This document shows, in pieces, positions 1 to 10,099 of a DNA stretch of 64,000 nt; within the stretch, counting starts at the first letter, position 1, and each line of letters starts with the position of its first letter. The notes under the pieces are model-generated. The model saw only the letters and a program-made list of their open reading frames with translations. It did no database searches and was not told the DNA's origin. The position numbers were made by a program, and so were the translations under genes. Origin of the DNA: Fusarium oxysporum f. sp. lycopersici 4287 (taxonomy: Eukaryota > Ascomycota > Sordariomycetes > Hypocreales > Nectriaceae); assembly GCF_000149955.1 (NCBI RefSeq), contig NC_030988.1:2480029-2544028 (forward strand). Reading direction: 5' to 3'.

Positions 1-2
1 CT

Positions 3-107
3 ACCTACGAAGCAGAGGAGGAGCCTGAGCATCATGGACTAAGCTCACCGAAGAAGAAGCGTCGTATAATCCTGACAAGCCGTACTCATGACTATGACCA
101 GGAATAG
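3..107 (+). CDS. LINE-A ORF1, C-terminal tail (partial)
   Basis: Open from the window edge to a TAG at 105-107 in the frame beginning at base 3. The last 34 residues are acidic, then contain a basic KKKRR cluster that may be a nuclear localisation signal. The stop overlaps the ORF2 start codon at 88 by about 20 bases in a different frame. A short ORF1/ORF2 overlap is also seen in LINE-B here (8 bases). ORF1 of such elements usually encodes an RNA-binding protein with zinc knuckles; that part is not visible here. Confidence 0.6.
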   Translation, partial: TYEAEEEPEHHGLSSPKKKRRIILTSRTHDYDQE

Positions 108-3100
108 GTACTCGCAGACACGAAAGAACGATAAGAAGCCACTCAAGGTCTTCCAGGCCAACGTCGGCAAGATCCCTCCGGCCCACGACTGCGCCCTGGC
201 GCTAGCCGACTCCGAACGATATGACATTGTACTCCTGCAGGAGCCGTGGACAGCTCATACTAAAGCCCGCTGCCTAACCAAGACACATCCTGCGTACGAC
301 ACGTTCACGCCAGTCGACATGTGGAATAGCAACGACACTCGGCCTAGAGTGATGACATATGTTCGACGAGACCCAAGACTTCTGGCTGACCAGATTCGCC
401 CCTTTGAGACACGTGACATTCTTTGGATCACAGTCAACGGCATGACGATAGTCAACTTTTATCGCCAGAACGACGAGAAGGACGCCTTGAACACGCTACT
501 TCGATGGCCTGTCCCGGAGCGCTGCGTGGTTGCTGGCGATTTCAACGCCAGACATCATAGTTGGTAGACGGGCCAAGCTACGAATCGCGGCCAAGAAATT
601 GCAGACTGGACGTCAGAGCACGACCTCAACCTTCTCAATACTCTAGACATACCGACAAATCCGCACGGCAACACAATCGATCTTGCATTCACCAACCTGC
701 CGCTGGCCGAAGCTACCGTCGAGGACCACCTCGCCACTAGCTCCGACCACTTCACGCTCAGCTTGACCTTCCCTGACATCAGATCGACTCCGATGCAGCC
801 GGCCAAGATCCGAGTTAAGACGGAAGACGAGCTTAAACGATTCGTCGAGATTGTAGAACTGGGAGCCACGGAAATCCCCCTCACAGATTCGACCCCTGCG
901 GAGCTGGACGAGCTCGCTTCTTCACTTGTAAGTCTACTAACATCAGCAGCGAAAGCAGCTGGCCGGCCCGCGCGGAAAGGCGGACGCCCAGCCCCCTGGT
1001 GGACGGATGAGTGCGCCTGCGCTGCGGCTGGTTTCCGGGCCATCAGAAGAAGCTACCCTTGCGGCTTCAACCAGGACGTTCAGATCGCCAAAAGAGACTT
1101 TCATCGTGTGGTCCGTCGGGCTAAGAGGCAGTATTGGCGGAACCTCATCGACAACTTCTCCAGCAGTAGCGCTGTTTTCAAAGCTGTCCGATGGTTGAAA
1201 TCCCCTGGAGCCTTTCAGCCCCCGCCCTTGCAGGTTGACAACGTCGTGTACGAAACCCAGATGGACAAAGCCAACGCACTCCGACAGGCTACGCTGGAAC
1301 GAAGAACTGCGGAGGACGACATCGCAAACGCTTGGACACCAGTATCTCCTTCTAGGTTGATTCCTTTCTCGCCCAGGGTCTCGCTAGATGAGGCGCAGTG
1401 TGCGACCATCCAGACAGGCAATACATCGCCAGGGTCAGATAACATCACCGTCAATCTTCTCCAAGCCGTATGGCACATCATCGGAACACATGTCCGCCGC
1501 TTGTTCGAAGGATGCCTTTCCGCAGGCCATCATCCGAAACCATTCAAGGAGGCGGAGGTGGTCATGATCGCGAAACCGGGGCGAAGAGACCTCACTGAGC
1601 CACGGGCATGGCGGCCTATCTCGCTGCTCTCCTGCCTTGGCAAGGGACTAGAGCGACTGATTGCACGCCGCCTAGCCTGGGCAGCCGTTTACTACAGCGT
1701 CCTTCACCCGCAACAAGCTGGAGCGCTTCCCAAGAGGTCTGCGACAGACCTGGTGACAGCTCTGATCCATGATATCGAAGAAGCATTTGCACGCAAGAAG
1801 GTGGCGACTCTAGTCACAATGGATGTCCAAGGTGCTTTTGACACTGTCATGCGCAACAGGCTCGTCCTGCGCCTTCGTGAGCAAGGCTGGCCTGACTATT
1901 TGGCTCGTTGGGCCGGCTCCTTCATGAGCGGCCGGTCTGCGCGTGTCAGGTACCAGGATACCGTCACGCCCTCTTCTCCCCTTCAGTGCGGGCTCCCTCA
2001 GGGATCGCCGGTATCGCCGATACTCTTCCTACTCTATACTGAGCCAATCTATCGACTAGGCAATCCCTGGGGTCGCTTCGGCTATGCAGACGACACGGCC
2101 ATCCTGTCCGTAGGCGACACAGTAGATGAGACTACTGCCATGGCATCCAGCTCCATCGCAGAGATGGTGCGTTGGGGCGCGGCAAACGGCGTCTCCTTCG
2201 ACCCAAAGAAGGCCGAAGTGATGCACTTCTCCCGCAGTAAGCTCAGGACCGCGCCGGCAGTACGTCACGGCGATGTCGAGAAACACCCCGAGCTAGCTCT
2301 GCGCTGGCTTGGCATTTGGCTCGACAGCAGACTATCATTCCGCGTCCACGTCGAGAAGTGGGCGGCGAAGGCAAAGGCCGTCGCCTACCACTTGCGAGGA
2401 CTCACCAACACAATACATGGCCCTCTTCCCAGTGCCGTGCGAGGTGCCGTCAGAGCTTGTGTTGAGCCGGTGCTACTCCACGGATCTGAAGCGTGGTACC
2501 CGGGCACCAACAGGCCGCGGTGGAGCCAGCCCAACAAAGACACACCGTCTAGTAACCAGCATCTCATACAGAGAATGAACAAAGCCTTGAATCAATCCAT
2601 GAGAGCTATAGTGCCCGTCTGGAAAACGACACCCATCACCATCTCGCACAGAGAAAGTGGGATACCACCAGTCGATCAACTGCTCGAAGCCAGACGACTC
2701 AGGTTCTCCCGCACGACTCAAATCACTCGACGACACCCATCCTCTTGTGAGAAGAGCGGCGCCACCGCGTCAGCCTACTTACCATGATCTCATCAAGCGC
2801 AAATACCAAGCACAAGCAGAAAGCAGCTTTAGAACACGTCTCCGACGCACAGACGAGCTTCTCGGGCAGTGCGCGCGTCCCAAGCTCATCCAGAAACGCT
2901 TCCAACAAGAACAGATGCCACCACTACAGACAGCATCGAAAGAGAAGACAGCTGAGGCTTTCCTCCGCTGGGTCAAGTCACTCGACCCGCTCACCTTGGT
3001 CGTCTACTCGGACGGCTCTCTGTCCGAGAAAGGGGTTGCAAGCTACGGCTTCACCATTCACCAGGACGACTTGCCTATCTTTGATGGATCGGATCGCCTT

Positions 3101-3937
3101 GGACCTGCTGAGGTCTTCGACGCTGAAGCTACCGGGGCGTTGGAGGGCCTCAAGGCTGCCCTAAACCTGCGAGAATCAGCAACACAAAACATTTTCATCT
3201 GCCTAGATAACCTGGCGGCCGCCACGTGCCTGCAAGGCACACCATCCGACTCCTCTCAACACATCTTTCTCGAGTTCCAGGCTCTGGTGACATCGCATGG
3301 AGCCGTCCAGGTCCGTTGGGTACCAGGACACACTGACATCCCTGGCAACGAACAGGCCGACAAACTGGCAAAAGCAGCATCATCACTCCCCGAGCCCGAA
3401 GGTGCTCGCTCAACGTTGGCTTACCTACGAAGGATCGCAAGACAAAAACCGAAGGACACATTCAAGGCATGGTGGTCCGCTTCCGCTCCTGAGCAGTACA
3501 AGAGACTCAATCTCAAGGCGACTATAGGCTGCCCGCCGGAGCTATCACTCCCGCGTGTAGCCTTGCACCATCTGCTGGCAGCGAGATCCCTCCATGGAGA
3601 CTTCGCTGCGTACCACGAGAGATTCGACCACGACGATGCACGCCTGGTCTGCTCATGCGGCCGACGCAAAGCACCGGATCACATCTTCTACTGCAGAAAG
3701 GTGCCACCGCGCCATCGTATGAGGCTCGCACCCTCACCGAATGCAGCGGTCAACCTTACAATGGGAAGAGACCACCAAATTTGTCGACTTGTCCAAGAAC
3801 AGCGCGTTCTTTGGAAAGATTTGTCCTCGCTATTAGGCGACCGCGACCCGAGAGGCACTCGCAACTCTCCTTCCCTCTTTATCCTTTCATATTTCCTTTG
3901 TCACCTTTCTCTCTCATACATATTCATGGCCGGGTGA
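88..3937 (+). pseudogene. LINE-A ORF2: endonuclease-RT-RNase H polyprotein, broken
   Basis: One long frame from ATG 88 runs through an APE-type endonuclease (GDFNARHH near 534-557; SSDH near 740-751) and the reverse transcriptase (YADD near 2083-2094) to a stop at 2787. It has one in-frame TAG at 565-567 where the conserved residue should be Trp (TGG). Near 2710 the homologous reading moves to another frame, which carries RNase H (YSDGS near 3006-3020, then E, D and D in the expected order) and ends at 3937. The lesions are therefore one nonsense change and one indel. The TGG-to-TAG change is a G-to-A in TpG context, consistent with RIP. The enzyme would copy element RNA at a nicked target, but this copy should be unable to do so alone. 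Confidence 0.92.
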
Positions 3938-4337
3938 AGGGTGTCGCTGCGCCCTTCATCTGGCGGAGAACATTTGAGGCAGTCCCGAGCTGCCGCGTGC
4001 ACAAGCTGATCTCAGCTTCTCTGACATCAGGACTGATGAACGGCTGCAATTTTGCAGCCACGCCTGGTCATCCCGCTGACGGGTAACAGGCTCGGTACGA
4101 TGCGCCATTTGTGCCGATGATATGCTGGATAGTGTGTAATCTGTCGACGCGTTCGTAGAAATTGGATTTCGAGGGGGGTGTCTAATTTCGCATCGCGAAT
4201 GACTAATCTCCCGTAACCAATGGCTTTCTGTACTTGGCTTTCTGTACTTAGCGTTTAGATAGATCCGATTTTCCCTAGCCCAGCACGTCCTGTGCCCCAT
4301 TAGGGGACTTTCGGGGCCTACGGCCCCCCGGACGAAA

Positions 4338-4364
4338 AATATACATAACATAACATAACATAAC
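4338..4364 (+). repeat. LINE-A 3' microsatellite tail
   Basis: The LINE 3' UTR ends in GACGAAAAATATAC followed by about four ATAAC units. The related minus-strand LINE end at 35069 has the same GACGAAAAATATAC but an AAAC-type tail, so this motif marks the LINE 3' terminus and the tail unit varies between copies. Confidence 0.75.
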
Positions 4365-4365
4365 A

Positions 4366-5677
4366 GAGACCGCCAGCTTTGAGACGCTCGGTAGGCACGG
4401 TGAAGTGAGCTTGTCACGGTCAAGGTCGTGCTGCCGGCATAGCTATAGTTAAATGTCCGGAAACTATGATTGCTCATCCCGGTAAGGTACGCAAGATCCG
4501 CTTCATCCTCAACTTCTTCAGATGCCGCGATCTCACCCATGTCGAAATTAGCCTGCTCCCTGGCGCTGAACTTCTCCTTTGTAATAGAAGCAGCAACTTG
4601 GCGCCACCATGCCACCTGGAACTGGGGCACCTCTGCCCGTATACATGCCCTCCGGAGGCAGGATGAGACCATACCGTCCCTCCAGACCTCGCCACCAAGC
4701 TTTGACCATAGGTATGGCGAAAGTAGAGCCCCCGGCTTGCTCTGACGTAGAAAGGCCTGACGCAAGGGCAGCACGAACGCGAGATATGTCAAGAGGAGGT
4801 TTCCAACAGCCGGGGGTAGGAACCTGATGTTATCCTTCTCCTCCCCGGTCTGTTCCTGGCTTTTACTGTATTGTATATATATCATGACCATCTTCTCCCA
4901 TAGAAATACCGATCGGCGGCGGGCACCCGTGTTGATGTACGTGATGGAGAGTAGTTCTGGGGAGCGTAATGGAGGGCCCGAGGGAACCGAGATGGGTGCC
5001 AGTATCCTCTTGAGGAACTCCTGAACATGCGCCTCATAGATAGCTATCGCCTTGGGGCAGAGGCGAACCCCACCGTTTGGATCCAGCCGCACGAATACCT
5101 GCCGTAGATCCGCCCTCTCTTCGATCTGTCGGAGCAGGGCGTCATGCGTCCCCACCAGTATCTCGCGATTCCTCTCGTCTGTCAACCACGAAGCGCCGTA
5201 GTCGTCTACATTTAGATCGTCGTGCAGCCTCCATGCCTCGATCGGAGCAACATCCCTCATTCTAAACAAGAGCTCATCATACAGAAGCGAGTGCGCCTGG
5301 CGGAACTCAGACTCGACCAGCTGTGTCACTTGTTCCATGTGTAGTTTCGTCCCCATATAGTCGACCGTTTCCCCATCAAGGGACCAGCGGGCTTGGTGCT
5401 TGGTAAGACTGGTGCGGGAGGCCGCAAAGAGATATAGCCTCCATTGCAGTACATGTCCGAAAGGTGTCTCCGCCATCTGCTGAAAGTACTTCTTGCACAT
5501 TTGATCCAGCAGATCGGGGATTCCGTCTTCGTCGTCCTGCTTCTGGAAGCACACGAAGTCGAACAGGATGAGCTGGGCGGTCCAGGTGAGTGCCGATAGA
5601 TTGCTGTTGAAGTTCCCTGGTTCGCGCCATGTGCACCGCTTTACCGCCTTGTCAGCCCCTTTACTACAGGCCAGCAT
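4366..5677 (-). pseudogene. Tyrosine-recombinase-like gene of the OrsD-associated family, truncated by LINE-A
   Basis: From ATG 5677 the first ~438 residues match the recombinase-like region of the proteins at 5779-8508 and 29469-34155. Candidate catalytic residues fall in the order expected for tyrosine recombinases: R238 in PPLRSPELL, K272 in YSKS, R359 in WWRQ, H404 in NHSFR and Y413. The open frame continues to 3956, but that last part is antisense LINE-A sequence and not native protein. The N-terminal finger region and everything downstream of the recombinase core are missing. The gene lies just downstream of, and on the same strand as, the 5779-8508 gene, so the two may descend from a tandem pair. 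The family assignment rests on shared motifs; strand exchange activity is inferred. Confidence 0.75.
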
Positions 5678-5778
5678 ATACTCATGATTACAATCTCCAT
5701 TCTAACTACTGAATTATTCTTCACAGGAACAAGTACTTGTATGAATAGAAATAATATAGGCCTATCTAATTTTGAGTA

Positions 5779-8508
5779 TTAGATGGGGTCAATCTCGAAA
5801 TATCTAATTCTTCCTTTGGCGGAGCAGAAGGTCTGCATATAACAGGACTCGAATTTCCGCAACTCTTCCGCTCGCATTGGCGTCATTCCTATCTTATGGC
5901 TTGATATATGATCCCTAATCTTGTCCGAAGATGTTGTGAATCGTGAAGGTCCTGCCGTATAAGGACAAATATTACACCGAAACCCTTTATATACTGGTAA
6001 ACCTTGAATCTGGGCAACCTTTTGGTTCGGTATGCACAATTGAGAAAAGCGACAAAGCTCATACTGGCTGAACCTTTCTATCAATGTCTTGCAGGCTGCG
6101 CCTGTGATCTGGTGGATAGTGTTCAAGTGGCTGTATAACGGCCTGGTCCCTGGCTGAACCATCGAACCGCATGTGATGCATATTAGAATCTGGTACTGGC
6201 AGTTGTAGAGAAACCCCTCGGAGAGATCGTTTGTATTTTCACCACCCAAAGCTGTCTTGACCCTCTTAGGAGCTCTTTCAGGACTCTCAGGGCTTGAGGC
6301 TCTCTTCCACGTATGCAGTGTGACATTGAGAGACTTGCAGGGTTCCTTATCCTGAGCTTGGCAATTATCACGGTAATATTGGACATTCCAGTCCTGCCAC
6401 ATTGTGGAAAGGCGATAGTACATTTCGAGAAGCTCCGGTTGCAGCCGAGATGGTAGAGCCTTATCGATAGCATAAGCTGTTAACAGCATTCGAGGGTGAT
6501 GGCCAGCTCCTGCCGCGAACATCCGTATCGGATCGTCCGCGCTGGTTGGGTAGTAATAGTTTCTTTTTTCCACGAGCTTGCTGATATACCGCTTCGAAAT
6601 TGCCAGGGATGCTTGCCTATATAAGAAGAGGGTCCATGGTGTGACGAGATCTCGAGTCAAGTATTTGAGAATGCCCGAAGCCTGAGCCGAGCTTAAATGC
6701 TTTTGCCTCCCGGAGGGATCTTGAAAGAGAAACTCATTACATTTGTAATGAGGCATCTTCAAGGCCGTTGACAAGAAATCAATCGTAGGCCGGATCATAG
6801 CAAGATACTTCAATAAGCTTAGACTGAGATTTGCCGGAAGATATCGAACAATGTAAAAAGAATAGTTGTTCGATGCTCTTGCCTTGTTGTAATTTATCAC
6901 GATTATCATCCTTCCCCCGTAGAAAAAAACATTGCGCATAGTAAGCTCGGTATTGACGCAACGAATGCTAGTTACTTCACTGCCACGGCCTGGCAACCCG
7001 CCTGATATCTGTAACGCAGCGAAAGCCGATTTGTTGAGATCGAGGCCAAGATTCAAGTATGCTAGACATGTGTCTGGACACCAATGAGATGCAGTTGCAA
7101 AGGGTTTGCCACGGAATTGAGACGTGCGAAGCTTGTTTATCAGCATCTCCCGTGCATCTGATAGCTTGTTCTCAGGCTTTTGTAAGAAAGACCAGCCGGC
7201 CTTTCGACAATTCAGATCATCCCTGACGACATCAACATTGAAATTCGGCTCTAAGCCCAGCATCATTTCTTCGACCTGCTCCTCGACCAGTGCTATGGCC
7301 TTATGGTAAGTTTTGCAGAAGTCGGAGAGTTTTACTTCTTTGTCATTGCCCACCACAAACGACCGGCCATCAGGAGCCCAGGAGAGGTTACCGGGCATGC
7401 CCTCCAGTCTCACAATAGACTTGGCAAACGCCTTCAGTTCAATGAGTTCTCCGAAAGGTGTGTAGCAGCCTCGTACAAGATATCTTTGACGGATTGCTTC
7501 GAGCCGCTCTGGTTGGGAGTGGTATTGATCTCGGGATGACCAGTGGTACGCAAGGGTAGTGTAGCTATATAGAGGAAGAGCATACTCCAAAAAGAGTGCA
7601 CGTCCAACCCACATAAGTGCCGCTAGCCCGCCTGTAGAGTTGTGAGCTGGGTAATAAGACATGGACCGTCTTTGAATCCCCATAACAGCAGTATAATATA
7701 TAATAACAGAAGACGACATGTCTCCAGCGGGGTCCTGATGTGTCCAGAACATCATTGAGAGCTGGAACAAAGCTTCTGATAACTCCAGCCAAGGCCTGGA
7801 TGGTAAGAGGAATTCGGACTGATACTGTGAGCTATCATCTATTCCAATGCTCGCGTCTTCTTCAAAATCTGTCTCCCCATCGCTCTCATCACTGCTTGCT
7901 TGACTTAATACATCGTCCTCAACAGGTTGCCTGCGGGAGTGGCCTTGCTCACGACTCGGAAGTTGACTCGCAAGAAATAAGATGTAATGCATCATCTTTT
8001 CTTCTTTCAGTCCCAGTTTGAAATTGTAGAGCTGTTGACGCTGTCGTTCCTTGAATCCCAAAACCCGAAAGACGAAGCATATTAATCGCTTCCAGACGGA
8101 AATATATCTTTTTAAGCACAACACAGCTCGGAATGGATGTGGCCAAAAGTCATTTCTCGAATACGTATTGAGCCAGCAGCGAGATGTGTATGACGTGCGG
8201 GCCATTGTAGCCATCACACAATTGAACATGATATCAACACCGTGTAGTAAGATGCGTAGCTGAGCTTCGGCCTCAGCAGAGCTTTCGACCGAACTTTCCT
8301 TCCATTTGCCAAGTAGATAATCTTGGCCTTGGACGAAGTCGGGCTGTTGTGCTGTTGTGCTGATAACTTCGAGTGATCGATTACGGAATAGGTCAGGCCA
8401 GCGTGTATGTCGGAGCCATGGTGTCGTCTCGTTGGGGTTGATAACTCCGGCACGGCTATGGGGACTGCTCCCCATATGTAATTCTGGCGTTTCCATCCTG
8501 TCTCGCAA
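5779..8508 (-). CDS. Tyrosine-recombinase-like protein with C-terminal OrsD-type C2H2 fingers
   Basis: Open for 909 codons. Residues 1-190 are basic and aromatic-rich, followed by an acidic linker (200-225) and a helical region to about 480. A recombinase-like core follows with R508/E511 in GLPGRGSEV, K542, R631, H670 and Y679, spaced as in the Arg-Lys-(His/Arg)-Arg-His-Tyr scheme. The last 150 residues resemble the fungal OrsD C2H2-like domain: C777, C780, H794, H799, then C845, C848, H867, H871. In related sequences here (33.7-34.1 kb) this finger domain is N-terminal, so this gene may be rearranged, or may be one recombinase unit followed by the finger of a next unit. It is the only member here with no internal lesion. 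Function is unknown; DNA binding with recombination or a relict mobile role are inferences. Confidence 0.7.
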   Translation of the reverse strand: MRDRMETPELHMGSSPHSRAGVINPNETTPWLRHTRWPDLFRNRSLEVISTTAQQPDFVQGQDYLLGKWKESSVESSAEAEAQLRILLHGVDIMFNCVMATMARTSYTSRCWLNTYSRNDFWPHPFRAVLCLKRYISVWKRLICFVFRVLGFKERQRQQLYNFKLGLKEEKMMHYILFLASQLPSREQGHSRRQPVEDDVLSQASSDESDGETDFEEDASIGIDDSSQYQSEFLLPSRPWLELSEALFQLSMMFWTHQDPAGDMSSSVIIYYTAVMGIQRRSMSYYPAHNSTGGLAALMWVGRALFLEYALPLYSYTTLAYHWSSRDQYHSQPERLEAIRQRYLVRGCYTPFGELIELKAFAKSIVRLEGMPGNLSWAPDGRSFVVGNDKEVKLSDFCKTYHKAIALVEEQVEEMMLGLEPNFNVDVVRDDLNCRKAGWSFLQKPENKLSDAREMLINKLRTSQFRGKPFATASHWCPDTCLAYLNLGLDLNKSAFAALQISGGLPGRGSEVTSIRCVNTELTMRNVFFYGGRMIIVINYNKARASNNYSFYIVRYLPANLSLSLLKYLAMIRPTIDFLSTALKMPHYKCNEFLFQDPSGRQKHLSSAQASGILKYLTRDLVTPWTLFLYRQASLAISKRYISKLVEKRNYYYPTSADDPIRMFAAGAGHHPRMLLTAYAIDKALPSRLQPELLEMYYRLSTMWQDWNVQYYRDNCQAQDKEPCKSLNVTLHTWKRASSPESPERAPKRVKTALGGENTNDLSEGFLYNCQYQILICITCGSMVQPGTRPLYSHLNTIHQITGAACKTLIERFSQYELCRFSQLCIPNQKVAQIQGLPVYKGFRCNICPYTAGPSRFTTSSDKIRDHISSHKIGMTPMRAEELRKFESCYMQTFCSAKGRIRYFEIDPI

Positions 8509-8952
8509 CTCAAGACTTAGTCTTCATTTACTGCAAGTTGCCTTCGAAGAACATTGAGGGCTATTCTCTTTATAAAGTTTGGACCTGTCCTAGAAGCGCG
8601 CGTCAAAGACGCGCTGTTCACGTGGAATTCCGTAATCAAACTTTATTTATATTACATGTATTACACACGCTGCGAAGCTTTGAGCTACCACCTCAAACTC
8701 TATAAGAACCGTCCAGGGTTAGGACCAGAGCACCAATGATATGATAAAGCGCCCCTACCATCGCTGAAAGTGGAGTCGCGGCAGTCTCGCCAAGTAGCCC
8801 CTTTCAAGTGAAAGAGGAAAACAGGGATGACGGCCCAATCAAGACGCGTCAAAGTCCTCTTTCAGTTGAATCTGGAGCTGGAATAATGATGTAAAATTAG
8901 CTTCACCGCCTAACATCTCATCATATCTATCCTTGCTTACTACTATTAACAA
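8509..8952. other. Intergenic between two divergent genes
   Basis: This stretch separates the minus-strand recombinase-like gene from the plus-strand Mutator-derived gene and must hold both 5' regions. It contains a GC-rich inverted pair (GCGCGTC / GACGCGC near 8597-8614). I see no gene, RNA or clear terminal repeat. Confidence 0.5.
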
Positions 8953-9465
8953 ATGAACTCTCTTCCTCCTCAGCAGTGGTATTCATCACAAGAAGATCTT
9001 ATTCGAGATCTCAACATCTGGGCAGCAATCGGAGGCTATAAATTTATAACCAGAAGATCAACTACAGAAAGTTCTGGTCGACTTACAATTACCTACGCAT
9101 GTAATCGATTTCGCACAGGCTGCCAATTTTCAATAGTAGCCAAGGAAGAATGGAGTGGAAATTGGCTTCTCAAACATCGAACTGAAGCTCGATTTTGTCA
9201 ACACAATCATGAGCCCCAACGCAAACCACAAGACAAGCGGCAAGACGAAACGCAAGACGAACCACACGACGAGGCTCACGCCAGACCACAAAACAAGCGA
9301 CAAGACAAGGAGCATGGCAAAGGGCAAGACAAGCAGCAAGACGGGCGACAAGATAAGCCGCAAGATAAGCTAGCAAAAAGACTACCTACATGTAGCAAGT
9401 GTCATATACAAGGCCACAGAAGAGGTGCAGGGTCCTGTCCGTTACGATATAGAAGTAGCCCATAA
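8953..9465 (+). CDS. Mutator-like transposase derivative lacking the catalytic domain
   Basis: A 170-residue open frame. The N-terminus resembles the zinc-binding DNA-recognition domain of MULE transposases (FAR1/WRKY-GCM1 type): C50, C57, then W71, KHR at 74-76 and a final HNH at 84-86. The C-terminus is a CCHC knuckle (C147, C150, H155, C162), as found at the end of many MULE transposases. Between them, where several hundred residues of DDE transposase would be expected, there is only a Lys/Asp/Gln-rich repeat (about 89-142) built from short KxQDKxQDE-type units. It is therefore a transposase with its core replaced by low-complexity repeat: either a non-autonomous element product or an exapted DNA-binding protein. 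I could not identify terminal inverted repeats. Confidence 0.72.
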   Translation: MNSLPPQQWYSSQEDLIRDLNIWAAIGGYKFITRRSTTESSGRLTITYACNRFRTGCQFSIVAKEEWSGNWLLKHRTEARFCQHNHEPQRKPQDKRQDETQDEPHDEAHARPQNKRQDKEHGKGQDKQQDGRQDKPQDKLAKRLPTCSKCHIQGHRRGAGSCPLRYRSSP

Positions 9466-10099
9466 AAAGATAAAGCAGCAAGGCAGAGGGTTAGGGTTAT
9501 GCTGACTAATGGGGGACCCGTGAGTGTACGGACCCGTCCATCTATTGGGCCCCCTTTTCCGTCATTGCAGCCTTATGGATCTCGGCATTGTGGATTACCA
9601 TGTAGATCATTCTCAGTGGGGCTCTGATCGCAACAGCGCGTCCGCGATTACATAAAATGGGACGGACAATAGGGATGTAGGTAGCAGACAAGGATGGTTG
9701 GGATGAGGTGATTGGTGGAGAAGCGGGAATGGGCCGCGTTCCCGATGGAAGTACATGATAGGCTTCTTTCCCATCAAAAGATTTATCACAAACCCCCTTA
9801 TACATATCTAGAATCGAATACAGTGAATCAGTTGCCGTTATGCGTAAAACCAGGAGACGTATCTCGACACGGGCGTACATTCCGTTAGGAAGTTTCTATT
9901 CCGCTGTTGTATTTAAACAAACTGTTAAATCCTATTTAGATGGGCAATCTTAACAGAATCATCCGCAAATAATGGATAGAGTTGTATAAACCGAAAACAG
10001 GACATACCAAGCGACCCGCCTCCTATATGGCTGTCCAATATGTACAGAGCTAGCATTCCTCTGTAATCCTTCCATACAGTTACAGAGAAGACCAGTTCA
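9466..10099. other. Intergenic between MULE derivative and HET gene
   Basis: Contains a minus-strand frame of 112 codons (9542-9880) with no recognisable domain and one member of a 28-bp direct repeat (9654-9681). The tail end is the 3' flank of the HET gene. Nothing else supportable. Confidence 0.5.
9654..9681 (+). repeat. 28-bp direct repeat, left copy (flanks HET gene)
   Basis: Begins AAAATGGGACGGAC and ends ATAGGGATGTAGG. The same 28 bases with one difference recur at 12429-12456 in the same orientation, so the pair brackets the HET gene. The start AAAATGGGACGG also occurs, reverse-complemented, inside the hairpin module at 18.2 kb. Confidence 0.7.

Larger units (their letters stand above)
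1..4364 (+). mobile_element. Tad1-like LINE (LINE-A), 5' end outside the window
   Basis: Non-LTR retrotransposon. The visible part holds the end of ORF1, a broken ORF2 (endonuclease, reverse transcriptase, RNase H), a 3' UTR of about 400 bp and a short ATAAC-type repeat tail ending near 4364. The antisense recombinase-like reading frame resumes directly after the tail, so this LINE is inserted into that gene. A closely related RT fragment lies at 34388-35052 and a related 3' end at 35069-35260, both on the minus strand. The target duplication cannot be checked because the left end is outside the window. Confidence 0.93.

Noticed and set aside
3956..4365. C-terminal ~135 codons of the 573-codon minus-strand frame
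   Set aside because: This is antisense sequence of the LINE-A 3' UTR, not part of the recombinase-like protein.
5779..8508. Starship captain (DUF3435-type) recombinase
   Set aside because: The recombinase-like core is associated with OrsD-type fingers and lacks the features I associate with captains; no cargo boundaries are seen.
9484..9500. GGGTTAGGGTTA, resembling telomere repeat
   Set aside because: Only about two TTAGGG units; too short for an interstitial telomere and expected by chance.
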